64,000 nt of DNA from Naasia sp. SYSU D00948 (GTDB lineage: Bacteria; Actinomycetota; Actinomycetes; Actinomycetales; Microbacteriaceae). The position numbers and the translations under genes are program-made. Each line of letters starts with the position of its first letter. Within the stretch, counting starts at the first letter, position 1. The notes below the pieces were generated by a model. The model saw only the letters and a program-made list of their open reading frames with translations. It searched no databases and was not told the origin of the DNA. Below, in pieces: positions 7,885-17,300 of the stretch. The stretch is from NCBI RefSeq assembly GCF_017916515.1, contig NZ_JAFMTA010000001.1:2841127-2905126 (forward strand), read 5' to 3'.

Positions 7885-8619
7885 TTGAGTTCCCTCCCGA
7901 GCCTCGACGGCTATCAGGCCGTCCTCTTCGACCTCGACGGCGTGCTCACGCCGACGGCCGACCTCCACATGCACGCCTGGCGGGCCATGTTCGAGGAGCT
8001 CTTCACCGCCAAGCGCGTGTCCGAGCCGTACACGGACGACGACTACTTCCGGTACCTGGACGGCAAGAAGCGCTACGACGGCGTCGCGGGCCTGCTCGAG
8101 TCGCGGGGCATCGTCGTCCCGTGGGGCACCCCCGACGACCCGTCGAGCGCCGACACCGTCTGCGGCATCGGCAACCGCAAGAACGACGTCTTCTCGCGCA
8201 TCCTCGACGAGGAGGGCGTCGAGCCCTACCCCGGCTCGCTCGCGCTGCTCGACCGCCTCCGGGCCGAGGGGACCCCGATGGCCGTGGTTTCGAGCTCGAA
8301 GAACGCCGAGCGGGTCCTGGTCGGGGCACACCTCCGGGACCTCTTCCCGGTCGTCGTCGACGGCGAGGTCGCCACCCGGGAGCACCTGGCGGGCAAGCCC
8401 GCGGGCGACATGTTCGTGTACGCGGCCCGCGCGCTCGGCAGCGATCCCGCCGCCAGCGTCGTGGTAGAGGACGCGATCTCCGGCGTGGCGGCGGGCCGCG
8501 CCGGCAACTTCGGCCTTGTGATTGGCGTGAACCGCGGCGTGGGGGAGAAGGCGCTCAAGGACGCGGGCGCCGACGTCGTGGTCGAGGATCTGGGGGTCCT
8601 CGTGAAGGGGGAGTCATGA
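7885..8619 (+). CDS. HAD-family hydrolase, beta-phosphoglucomutase-like
   Basis: A 244-aa haloacid dehalogenase-superfamily protein of the beta-phosphoglucomutase branch. The nucleophile motif is FDLDGVLTP (Asp16, Asp18). It is followed by a helical cap domain (residues about 30-110), motif II in MAVVSSSKN, motif III Lys in AGKPAGDMF, and motif IV VVEDAISGV. Beta-phosphoglucomutase converts beta-glucose 1-phosphate, the product of inverting GH65 phosphorylases, to glucose 6-phosphate, so its partner gene supports this role. The start is read as TTG at 7885 with GGAG upstream; this start codon is the least certain part. The stop overlaps the GH65 start as ATGA, implying translational coupling. 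Confidence 0.87.
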   Translation: MSSLPSLDGYQAVLFDLDGVLTPTADLHMHAWRAMFEELFTAKRVSEPYTDDDYFRYLDGKKRYDGVAGLLESRGIVVPWGTPDDPSSADTVCGIGNRKNDVFSRILDEEGVEPYPGSLALLDRLRAEGTPMAVVSSSKNAERVLVGAHLRDLFPVVVDGEVATREHLAGKPAGDMFVYAARALGSDPAASVVVEDAISGVAAGRAGNFGLVIGVNRGVGEKALKDAGADVVVEDLGVLVKGES

Positions 8620-11309
8620 GCGACCACAAGCCGACCTCGAAACGGCCGACGCTCGATCGGGACCGGTTCCCGGTGGACCCCTGGGCCCTCCGCGAGGTCG
8701 TCTACCACCCCGAGGCGATGCCCCTGTCCGAGACGCTGTTCGCGGTCGGCAACGGCTTCCTCGGGATGCGCGGCAACAGCGCCGAGGGCCGCGTCGCGCA
8801 CGAGCACGGGACGTTCCTCAACGGGCTGCACGAGACGTGGAGGATCCGCCACGCGGAGCAGGCCTACGGGTTCGCCGAGGTGGGCCAGACGATCGTCAAT
8901 GCGCCCGACAGCAAGGTCATGCGCCTCTACGTCGACGATGAGCCGCTCGCGCTCGACGACGCGGATCTCCTCTCCTACGAGCGCGTCCTCGACTTCCGCA
9001 CGGGCGTCCTGCACCGCGAACTCCTCTGGCTGACGCCCGCCGGCAAGCGGGTGCGGGTGGTCACGAGCCGGATGGTCTCCTTCCCCGAGCGCCACCTCGC
9101 GGTCATGACGCTCGAGGCGGAGCTGCTCGACGCGGACGCCCCGATGACGATCTCCTGCCAGCTCATCAACCGGCAGGACGGCGAGGACGAGTACGGCCAC
9201 GGCGGCGAGGAGCACGAGGAGATCGACCCCCGCCGAGCGGAGCGGATCAACGACCGGGTGCTCCTGCCCGGCGAGTACTGGCAGCGCGGGGACCGCAGCG
9301 TCCTCAGCTACCGGGTCGCGAATTCGGGCATGCGCGTCGCGGTGGCCGCCGACCACGTGATCGAGACGCGGAACGAGTGGCGCTCGGAGAGCACCATCCA
9401 GCCGGACCTCGCGAAGAACGTGTTCAGCGTCCAGGCGCGGCGCGGAGTGCCGGTGCGGGTCACGAAGATCGTGGCGTACCACTCGTCGCCGACCACCCCG
9501 ACCCGCGAGCTCATCGACCGCTGCCAGCGGACCCTCGATCGCGCGGCGACCGAGGGGATCCCGTCCCTCTACAAGCGCCAGCGGGAGTGGCTGGACGCGT
9601 ACTGGTGGCGCTCGGACGTCGACATCCCGGGGCAGCCCGAGGTGGCCCAGGCCGTGCGCTGGAACCTCTTCCAGCTCGCGCAGGCGACCGCGCGAGCCGA
9701 CGGCCTCGGCATCCCCGCGAAGGGTGTCACCGGCAGCGGCTACGGCGGCCACTACTTCTGGGACACCGAGGTCTACATGCTGCCCTTCCTCGCGTACACG
9801 AGCCCGCTCTGGGCTCGGAACGCGCTGCGGGCCCGCCAGGAGATGCTCCCGCGCGCCCGCGCGAGGGCCCGGATGCTGAACGAGGACGGCGCGCTCTTCC
9901 CCTGGCGCACGATCAACGGCGAGGAGGCGTCCGCCTACTACGCGGCCGGCACCGCGCAGTACCACATCAACGCGGACATCACGTATGCGCTCGCGAAGTT
10001 CATGCACGCGACCGCGGACATCGCGTTCCTCGCCAACGGCGCGATCGACATCGCGGTCGAGACGGCGCGGATGTGGTTCACGCTCGGCTTCTGGCGCAGC
10101 AACGGCGGCGAGACGTTCCACATCCACGGCGTCACGGGCCCCGACGAGTACACGACCGTCGTGAACGACAACCTGTTCACGAACGTCATGGCGCGCTTCA
10201 ACCTCATCTACGCGGCGCGGAGCGTGCGCGAGCTCGCCGAGCTGCGTCCCGAGGCGTACACCCGCATGGTGGCCCGGCTGAACCTCCGCGAGGAGGAGCT
10301 GGACGAGTGGGAGCGCGCCGCCGCGGCCATGGCGATCCCGTACTCCGAGGCGCTCGGCATCCATCCGCAGGACGCGCACTTCCTCGAGCGCGAGGTCTGG
10401 GACCTGTCGAGCACGCCGGAGGAGATGAAGCCGCTCCTCCTGCACTACCACCCGCTCGTGATCTACCGGTTCCAGGTGCTCAAGCAGGCGGACGTCGTGC
10501 TCGCGCTGTTCCTGCTCGGGAACCACTTCACGCGCGAGGAGAAGCTCGCGGACTTCGAGTACTACGACCCGATCACGACCGGCGACTCGACCCTGTCGAA
10601 CGTCGTGCAGTCGATCGTCGCGGCGGAGATCGGCTACCAGGACCTCGCGCTCGAGTACTTCCTGCACAGCCTCTTCGTGGACCTGGCGGACCTGCACAAG
10701 AACACCCGCGACGGGGTGCACGTCGCCTCGTGCGGCGGCGTGTGGAGCGCGCTCGTCAGCGGCTTCGGCGGCATGCGGGACTACGACGGCGTCCTCACGT
10801 TCGATCCGCGGCTGCCGGCGTCCTGGCCGGAGCTCGTCTACAAGCTGATCTGGCACGGCACCCGGATCGAGGTGATCCTCCGGGCGAAGTCCATGCGGGT
10901 CCGCGTCGTCGAGGGGGAGGACCCGGTGTCCTTCTTCGTGCGGGGCGTGCCGTACCAGGTGGCGCCGGGCGTCGACGCCGACATTCCGCTTCCGGACCAG
11001 GGTCCGCTCGTGGCCGGCAGCCCGGGCCTCAGCCCGAAGGTGCGCCGCCGCCGCGACGACGGCTCGCTCATGGTCCCCTCGGTCCCGACGTACACGGAGC
11101 CGATCCCGATCGTCGCGACCCTGCCGCCCCCGGACGACGAGTCGAGCGAGTCGCAGGACGCGGCGAGCGGGCGCCGGCGGCAGACGCACCGCCCGGTCTC
11201 GGAGCGGGTGCCCGAGCGCGTCGCGGAGCGGATGAGCCGCCGGTCGCCGGACACCTCGATGGGCGAGCTGGACTCGGCCCAGCCCCAGCCCGACGAGGCG
11301 GTCCGCTAG
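8616..11309 (+). CDS. Glycoside hydrolase family 65 disaccharide phosphorylase
   Basis: The 897-aa protein has the GH65 layout: an N-terminal beta-sandwich (to about residue 300), a helical linker, the (alpha/alpha)6 barrel (about 360-750) and a C-terminal beta domain. The barrel shows GSGYGGHYFWDTEVYMLP and VTGPDEYTTVVNDN, in which Glu511 is the expected general acid. HKNTRDGVHVASCGGVW near residue 700 is the phosphate-site region. These enzymes split trehalose, maltose, kojibiose or similar sugars with phosphate, giving beta-glucose 1-phosphate and glucose. The specificity cannot be told apart here. A non-conserved Pro/Arg-rich tail of about 90 residues follows the last domain. It overlaps the HAD gene by 4 nt and probably forms one operon with it. 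Confidence 0.92.
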   Translation: MSDHKPTSKRPTLDRDRFPVDPWALREVVYHPEAMPLSETLFAVGNGFLGMRGNSAEGRVAHEHGTFLNGLHETWRIRHAEQAYGFAEVGQTIVNAPDSKVMRLYVDDEPLALDDADLLSYERVLDFRTGVLHRELLWLTPAGKRVRVVTSRMVSFPERHLAVMTLEAELLDADAPMTISCQLINRQDGEDEYGHGGEEHEEIDPRRAERINDRVLLPGEYWQRGDRSVLSYRVANSGMRVAVAADHVIETRNEWRSESTIQPDLAKNVFSVQARRGVPVRVTKIVAYHSSPTTPTRELIDRCQRTLDRAATEGIPSLYKRQREWLDAYWWRSDVDIPGQPEVAQAVRWNLFQLAQATARADGLGIPAKGVTGSGYGGHYFWDTEVYMLPFLAYTSPLWARNALRARQEMLPRARARARMLNEDGALFPWRTINGEEASAYYAAGTAQYHINADITYALAKFMHATADIAFLANGAIDIAVETARMWFTLGFWRSNGGETFHIHGVTGPDEYTTVVNDNLFTNVMARFNLIYAARSVRELAELRPEAYTRMVARLNLREEELDEWERAAAAMAIPYSEALGIHPQDAHFLEREVWDLSSTPEEMKPLLLHYHPLVIYRFQVLKQADVVLALFLLGNHFTREEKLADFEYYDPITTGDSTLSNVVQSIVAAEIGYQDLALEYFLHSLFVDLADLHKNTRDGVHVASCGGVWSALVSGFGGMRDYDGVLTFDPRLPASWPELVYKLIWHGTRIEVILRAKSMRVRVVEGEDPVSFFVRGVPYQVAPGVDADIPLPDQGPLVAGSPGLSPKVRRRRDDGSLMVPSVPTYTEPIPIVATLPPPDDESSESQDAASGRRRQTHRPVSERVPERVAERMSRRSPDTSMGELDSAQPQPDEAVR

Positions 11310-11320
11310 CGCTGCCCGCG

Positions 11321-11453
11321 CAAATCAGGACCGCCCGGCCGCGGGGACTCCTGCGCGGATCAGGAGATTGCACGCCGATCAGGACCGCTGATCGGTTTCC
11401 GTCGCGGTTCAGGACGACACGCCGTGCCGGGCGCCGGATCTCCTGATCCGCGC
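11321..11453. repeat. Cluster of CGGATCAGGAG repeats between convergent genes
   Basis: GCGCGGATCAGGAGAT (11353-11368) and its exact 16-bp reverse complement (11438-11453) flank further variants: CGCAAATCAGGACC (11319-11332), CGCCGATCAGGACC (11374 on, exactly 19 bp after the previous unit) and CGCGGTTCAGGACG (11403 on). Direct copies lie left and the inverted copy right. The same core (GCACGGATCMGGAG) builds the arrays at 19.6 and 43.6 kb. Confidence 0.7.
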
Positions 11454-11569
11454 ACGCACCGGGTCGAACCTCGACGGTGATCTGGTGGGGCCTGCGCGGG
11501 CGGGTGGCCGAACCCTCAGCCCGTGAGCGGCGGAGGGCACGGCCGATGCACCCATGACCCCGCGCCGCC

Positions 11570-12505
11570 TCAGCGGACGAGGGCGAGCTTGCCGCCCGGA
11601 TGCGTGCTCCTCAGCACCTCGAGCGCCGCCGGCGCCTCGCCGAAGGGGAACGTCCGGCTCATGGGCACCACGAGCTTCCCCTCGGCTGCGAGCCGGACGA
11701 GCTCGCCGCGCACCTCGTCGCGGAACGCCTTGCTGTCCGGCCGTCCGCCGCCGGTCACGTGGATGCCCTCCTGCTTGCCGCGCTCGAACGCGGCGATCGT
11801 GACGATCCGGTCCCTGTCCGGGGTCACGGCGAGCGAGACGTCGATCGCCTCCTCGGTGCCGACCGTGTCGAAGGACGCGGCGATGCCCTCCGGCGCGGCG
11901 TCGCGCACCCGCTGCTCGAGACCGTCGCCGTAGGCGACCGGGATGGCGTCGAACTCGCGGACCCTGTCGAAGTTGCGCTCGCCCGCGGTGCCGATCACCC
12001 GCAGCCCGCGCAGCCGCGCCAGCTGGAGGAGGCTGACGCCGACCGAGCCGGAGGCGCCGTGCACGAGGACCGTCGATCCGGACGGCGGCTCGACGAGCCG
12101 GAGCATGTCGGCCGCTGTGGTGCCGACGAGGAGGAGGTTGGCGGCCTCGGGGAAGCCCAGGTTCGCCGGCTTCGCGAACACGTCGCGCGCGGGAACGGTG
12201 AGCTCCGTCGCGTACCCGCCCGGCACCCGGAACGCGAGCACCGGGTCGCCGACCGCCCCGCCGCCCGTGGCGATCCCGGTGTCCGGTCCGATGGCGGACA
12301 GCACGCCGGACACCTCGTGTCCGAGCCGCATCGGCAGCTTGCTCCGGTCGCCCTCGCGCCCGATCTGCTTGTAGTCGGTCGGGTTCATGCCTGCGGCACG
12401 GACCTCGATCGTCACCTCACCGGGTCCCGGCTGTGCCACCTCCGCGTCGATTTCCTCGAGGACCTCCGGCCCGCCGAAGTCGGTCGCCACCCACGCTCTC
12501 GCCAT
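11570..12505 (-). CDS. Quinone-oxidoreductase-like MDR family enzyme
   Basis: A 311-aa zinc-independent medium-chain dehydrogenase/reductase. The N-terminal GroES-like part shows the substrate-binding AAGMNPTDYK and RLGHEVSGVLSAIG. The Rossmann half has VLVHGASGSVGVSLLQLARLRG as the NADPH-binding loop. No structural-zinc Cys cluster is visible, which fits the quinone oxidoreductase branch. These enzymes reduce quinones or enones with NADPH; the true substrate is unknown. The start at 12505 (ARAWVATDFGG) aligns with family N-termini, although the GGAG upstream is farther than usual. It is read in the same direction as the allophanate hydrolase operon but 164 bp after it, and is not obviously part of it. 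Confidence 0.87.
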   Translation of the reverse strand: MARAWVATDFGGPEVLEEIDAEVAQPGPGEVTIEVRAAGMNPTDYKQIGREGDRSKLPMRLGHEVSGVLSAIGPDTGIATGGGAVGDPVLAFRVPGGYATELTVPARDVFAKPANLGFPEAANLLLVGTTAADMLRLVEPPSGSTVLVHGASGSVGVSLLQLARLRGLRVIGTAGERNFDRVREFDAIPVAYGDGLEQRVRDAAPEGIAASFDTVGTEEAIDVSLAVTPDRDRIVTIAAFERGKQEGIHVTGGGRPDSKAFRDEVRGELVRLAAEGKLVVPMSRTFPFGEAPAALEVLRSTHPGGKLALVR

Positions 12506-12669
12506 GCGTCCAGTCAACTCCGGACACCGGCCGGACGCGAAACGGCGACTCGAGCGCGCGTCGCGGGTCGCGCGAACGGTCGCCCCCTCGCACCGGGCTC
12601 GCGGGCGTCCGTACGACCCGGCGCCCGCGCATCCGCGCCGTCCGCGCCGCACGCGGCCCCGTGAGCGCG

Positions 12670-13065
12670 TCACCCGCGTGCGGCGCGGAACGCCCTCCAC
12701 CCGCCGTAGCGCGTGATGTCCTCGGCGCCGTCGACCGCGAAGGGCTCGACCAAGAAGCCGCGCACCTCGGATCCGTCGTCGAGGAGCACCGACCCGATCG
12801 CCATCGGTGACGGCAGGGCGGCCACGAAGTCGCCGAACGCGGCGGCGCTGAGCCGCCACAGCTCGAGCTCGAGCGCCGCACCGTCCTCGGGGACGCGGAC
12901 GACGCCCGGCTTCGGCGGCGTGGTCGGCAGGAGGTACAGCCGATACTCGGCGGCCGTGCGCGCCGGTCCGACCAGCTCGGCGCCGCGGTCCGTCAGCTGC
13001 GCGTTGAGCGGCTGGCCGGACAGGTGCGCTCCGGCGACCGCGAGCACCACATCCGGGTAGCTCAC
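12670..13065 (-). CDS. Allophanate hydrolase C-terminal domain, encoded as a separate gene
   Basis: The 131-aa product matches the C-terminal domain of AtzF-type allophanate hydrolases, which decarboxylates the N-carboxycarbamate made by the amidase domain. Recognisable parts are VAVAGAHLSGQPLN-like VLAVAGAHLSGQP, then AEYRLYLLPTTPPKPGVVR, then LELELWRLSAAAFGDFVA and IGSVLLDDGSEVRGFLVEP. In most known proteins this domain is fused to the amidase (about 600 aa total); here it is its own gene, starting with a GTG that overlaps the amidase stop (GTGA, 13062-13065). The two chains presumably assemble. It is the last gene of the guanidine/urea operon. Confidence 0.88.
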   Translation of the reverse strand: MSYPDVVLAVAGAHLSGQPLNAQLTDRGAELVGPARTAAEYRLYLLPTTPPKPGVVRVPEDGAALELELWRLSAAAFGDFVAALPSPMAIGSVLLDDGSEVRGFLVEPFAVDGAEDITRYGGWRAFRAARG

Positions 13066-14363
13066 GAGGCGACCCTCCTCGCGATGCGGGCCAGCGCGGC
13101 GTCGGAGAAGGAGGGGCCGACGAGCTGGACCCCGAAGGGCAGGCCGTCGACCTCGCCCGCGGGCAGTGCGAGCGCCGCGAGGTCCAGCAGGTTCGCGAAG
13201 TTGGTGAACCGGCCGAGCCGGGAGTTCACCGCGATCGGCTCCGCCGCGACCTCGGCGAGGGTCGGATGCTCGACCGTCGTCGGCAGCAGCAGCGCGTCGA
13301 CCCGCTCGAAGATCGCCGCGGCGGCGATCCCGTATTCCTCGAGCCGCTCGAAGTCCTCGAAGAGCCGCCAGGCCGGGACGTCCGCGGCGCGCGTGATGAT
13401 GGCGCCGACGACCGGGTCGACCTCGCCGGGGTGCTGCTCGATGAACCGGCCGACGGCGGTGTACCGCTCCGCGACGAAGGCGCCCGAGTACAGCATCCGG
13501 GCCGCCTCGAGCAGCGGCTCGATGTCGACCTCGACGAGTTCGGCGCCTGTTCCCGCGAACCGCTCCACCGTCTCGGCGTAGCGCTCCGCCCATCCCGGCG
13601 CGAGGTCGCCGAGCGCGCCGGGGTGCGGGACGCCCAGGCGGACCTCCGGGGACGCCGCGCCGGGGGAGTCGGAAGCGCTCCTGGCGCGGGGATCGCGGGG
13701 ATCGGGACCCGCCATGATGCGCACCGCCTGCTCGGCGAGGTCGAGGTCCGCGGACATCACGGTGACGACGTCGAGCGTCCGGCAGGCCGGCACGACACCG
13801 GCCGCGGAGATCCACCGCTTGCTCGGCTTCACGCCGTAGAGGCCGTGCAGCGCGGCCGGCACCCGTCCGGAGCCGGCGGTGTCGGTGCCGAGCGCGAAGT
13901 CGGCGGCGCCGAGCGCGACCGCGACCGCGGACCCGCTGCTCGATCCGCCCGAGATGCGCGTCGCATCCCGCGCGTGCCGAACCGCGCCGTAGGGGCTGCG
14001 CGTGCCGACGAGACCCGTCGCGAACTGGTCGAGGTTCGTCGTGCCGAGGACGACGGCGCCCGCGGCCCGGAGCCGGGCCACGACCGTCGCGTCCTCGTCC
14101 GGGCCGTACGCGAAGGCGGGGCAGGCCGCCGTCGTGTCGAGTCCCGCCACGTCGATGTTGCCCTTCACGGCGAAGAGCGCGCCGGCGAGGGGAAGCTCCT
14201 CACCGCCCTCGACCCGCTCGAACACCGCGGCCACCTCGACCGCCACCTGCTCCTGCGGCCGCAGCTCGATCCAGGCTTCCGGCCGCTCGCCCTCCTCGAG
14301 GAGGCGGTAGCGCTCGGCCACGAGCTCCTCGGCGCGGGTGGACTCCGCCGTCGTCGTGCTCAC
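13062..14363 (-). CDS. atzF: Allophanate hydrolase, amidase domain
   Basis: A 433-aa amidase-signature enzyme. The catalytic triad is visible: Lys67 (FAVKGNID), the Ser-rich loop GGSSSGSA (Ser141 as cis-Ser) and the nucleophile Ser165 in GTDTAGSGRVPAALHGLYG. The C-terminal part ends at PFGVQLVGPSF, after which a fused AtzF would continue into the decarboxylating domain. The reaction is hydrolysis of allophanate, releasing ammonia and carbon dioxide. The GTG start at 14363 has GAGGAGG upstream and overlaps the carboxylase stop by GTGA; the 3' end overlaps the separate C-terminal gene. Position behind a urea/guanidine carboxylase makes this identification much stronger than amidase similarity alone. 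Confidence 0.92.
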   Translation of the reverse strand: MSTTTAESTRAEELVAERYRLLEEGERPEAWIELRPQEQVAVEVAAVFERVEGGEELPLAGALFAVKGNIDVAGLDTTAACPAFAYGPDEDATVVARLRAAGAVVLGTTNLDQFATGLVGTRSPYGAVRHARDATRISGGSSSGSAVAVALGAADFALGTDTAGSGRVPAALHGLYGVKPSKRWISAAGVVPACRTLDVVTVMSADLDLAEQAVRIMAGPDPRDPRARSASDSPGAASPEVRLGVPHPGALGDLAPGWAERYAETVERFAGTGAELVEVDIEPLLEAARMLYSGAFVAERYTAVGRFIEQHPGEVDPVVGAIITRAADVPAWRLFEDFERLEEYGIAAAAIFERVDALLLPTTVEHPTLAEVAAEPIAVNSRLGRFTNFANLLDLAALALPAGEVDGLPFGVQLVGPSFSDAALARIARRVAS

Positions 14364-17300
14364 GCGGCCTCCTCCTCGTCCTCGATCTCGTCGAGGTCCT
14401 CCTCGAGGACCACGAGCACCGTGCCCGGTCCGACCTCTGCGCCCAGCTCGGTCGCGACCCGTGCCACCCGCCCCGCGATCGGAGCCACGACGGGCGCCTC
14501 CATCTTCATGGCCTCGACCGCGAGCAGGGTCTGACCCGCCTCCACCACGTCGCCCGCGGCGACGTCGATGCGGAAGACGTTCGCGGCGAACGGCGCCTCG
14601 ACGCTGGTCGCCCCGTCGGGGACCTCCACGTCGGCCACGGGTGCCGCGGTGCTCGCCGCCGCCGCGCGGTCGAACTCGCCCGCGAGCTCCCAGGCGTTCC
14701 GCTCCGCCCCGAACGCCTCGGCCTGCCGACCCCGGAACTCCTCGATCGACGCAGCGTTCTCCTCGAGGAAGCGCTCGTAGTCCGCCATCGCGAACTCGCC
14801 CTCCTCGATCCGCAGCTCGTGGCGGCTGGCGGCCATGTCGGCGCGCAGCTCGGCGAGCTCCTCCGGCTCGACGGGGTACCACTTGATGCGGTCGAAGAAC
14901 CGGAGCAGCCAGGGCACGCCGGGCTCGAACGATCCGCGCTGGCGCAGAGTCGACCAGACGGGCACGGTGCGGCCGACGAACTGGTAGCCGCCCGGGCCCT
15001 CCATGCCGTAGATGCAGAGGTACGCGCCGCCGATGCCGACCGCGTTCTGCGGCGTCCAGGTCCGGGCCGGGTTGTACTTGGTGGTCACCAGTCGGTGCCG
15101 CGGGTCGAGCGGGGTCGCCACGGGCGCCCCCAGGTAGACGTCCCCGAGCCCGAGGACGAGGTACTCGGCGTCGAAGACGGTGCGGTACACCTCCTCGACC
15201 GAGTCGAGCCCGTTGATGCGGCGGATGAACTCGATGTTCCAGGGGCACCACGGGGCGTCGTCGCGCACCCCGGCCATGTAGCGGCGGATCGCCTCCCGCG
15301 TCGAGGGGTCGTCCCAGGACAGCGGCAGGTGCACGGTCCGGCTCGGCACCCGCAGGTCGCGCGTGGCCGGGAGCCCGGCGTCGACGTCGAGGACCACCTC
15401 GGCGACCTCCGCGACCCTCGCGAGGTCGGGATCGAAGTGCACCTGCAGCGAGCGGATGCCGGGCGTGAGCTCGATCACGCCGGGGAGCAGTCCCGAGTCG
15501 ATCCGCCGCTGCACCCCCTCCATCAGCGCGTGCACGCGCATCCGCACCGCGAGGTCGAGCACCATGTCGCCGTACTCGACGAGGACGTTGTCGTCGCCGC
15601 TGCGGCGCAGGGTGACCGCGGGGGCATCCTCCCGCTCGGGAACGGTGGAGAGGATGCCGCCGTCCAGCACCGGCGGCCGGCCGGCCTCGAGGGGAGTGCC
15701 GGGCTCGGCGCGGAGGGCGATCGCCTGCTCGTCCGTCACCGGGATGAACCGGACGGTGTCGCCCGGCCGCAGCTGGCCCAGCTTCCAGAGGTCGGAGGTC
15801 GTCACGGTCGCCGGGCACGTGAAGCCGCCGAGGCTCGGGCCGTCGGGACCGAGCAGGATCGGCAGGTCCCCCGTGTAGTCCACCGCGCCGACGGCGTAGG
15901 GAGTGTCGTGGATGTTCGACGGGTGCAACCCGGCCTCGCCGCCGTCCGTGCGCGCCCAGGTGGGCTTCGGGCCGGTGAGCCGGACGCCCGTGCGGGCCGA
16001 GTTGAAGTGCACCTCCCAGTCGGTGGCGTAGAACACCTCCATGTCCTCCCGAGTGAAGAACTCCGGAGCGGCGTGCGGCCCCTCGAGCGCGGCGATCCGC
16101 CACTGCTTCGGGATCACGGGACGGGCGGACTCCGGCACCTCGTGCACCTTGTGCGGCACGTTGGGGCGACGGATGGCGACCACGTCGCCGGTGCGGAGCC
16201 CGCGCCCCGCGTGCCCGCCGATCTCGCCGAGGTCGAAGGTGCTCGCCGAGCCGAGGACGAGCGGCACGTCGAGCCCGCCCTCGACGAGGACGTAGGTCCG
16301 CATGCCGGCCGTCGCCGTGCCGATCGACAGCGTCGCGCCGGCGGGCACGGTGATCGGCGTCCACGGCTCGCCGCGCTCCCCGCCCACGGTGATGGGCGCT
16401 GGGGCGCCCGTGACGACCACCCGGGTGTCGACCGAGAAGCGGAGGTCGATGCCCGTCATGGTCGTCTCGATGCCGGGCGCGGCGTCCGCGTTGCCGAGCG
16501 CGCGGTTGCCGAGCCGGAACGACAGGGCGTCCATGGGACCCGACGGCGGGATGCCGACCGGCCAGTACCCGATGCGGCCCGGCAGGTCCTGGATGCTGCT
16601 CAGCATGCCGGAACGGAGCACCTCCACCCGGGGCGTGCGGTCGCGGACGTGCGCCAGCGTGCCGGTCGAGTGCCGGGCCGCGAGGACCTCGGGCGTCGCC
16701 GCGATCGCGCGCAGCATCCCGATGTTGGTCGCGACGCCGTCGACGCGCGTGGCGTGGAGCGCGTCGGCGAGCGCCCGCCAGGCGGCGGCGCGGTCCTCGC
16801 CGTGCACGATCACCTTGCCGAGCATCGGGTCGTAGTGCGGGCTGACCTCGGCGCCGACCTCGAGCCAGGTGTCGACGCGCGCGCTCTCGGGAAGGGCGAG
16901 CCCGGTCACCGTGCCGGAGCTCGGCAGGTTGCCGAGGTCGGGGTTCTCCGCGTAGATGCGGGCCTCGACCGCGGCGCCGGACTGCCGCAGGGGCGTGGCG
17001 ACCACGTCGGCGTCGCCCTGCGCGAGGCGCAGCATCCACTCCACGAGGTCGACTCCGAAGACCGCCTCCGTGACCGGGTGCTCGACCTGGAGACGCGTGT
17101 TGACCTCGAGGAACGCGGCCTCCTGGCGGACCGGGTCGTAGATGTACTCCACCGTGCCGGCCGAGCGGTACGAGACCGACTCGCAGAGCCGGCGGGCGGC
17201 GTCCGTGATCGCCTGCCGCACGGCGTCGGGCAGGTCCGGGCTCGGGGTCTCCTCGACGACCTTCTGGTTGCGGCGCTGCAGGGAGCAGTCGCGGTCGCCG

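Noticed and set aside
8226-11189. Very long open frame antisense to the GH65 gene, and similar antisense or off-frame frames over most genes
   Set aside because: They mirror the high GC third-position bias of the real genes, have Arg/Ala/Gly-rich low-complexity products and no ribosome-binding sites or known motifs.
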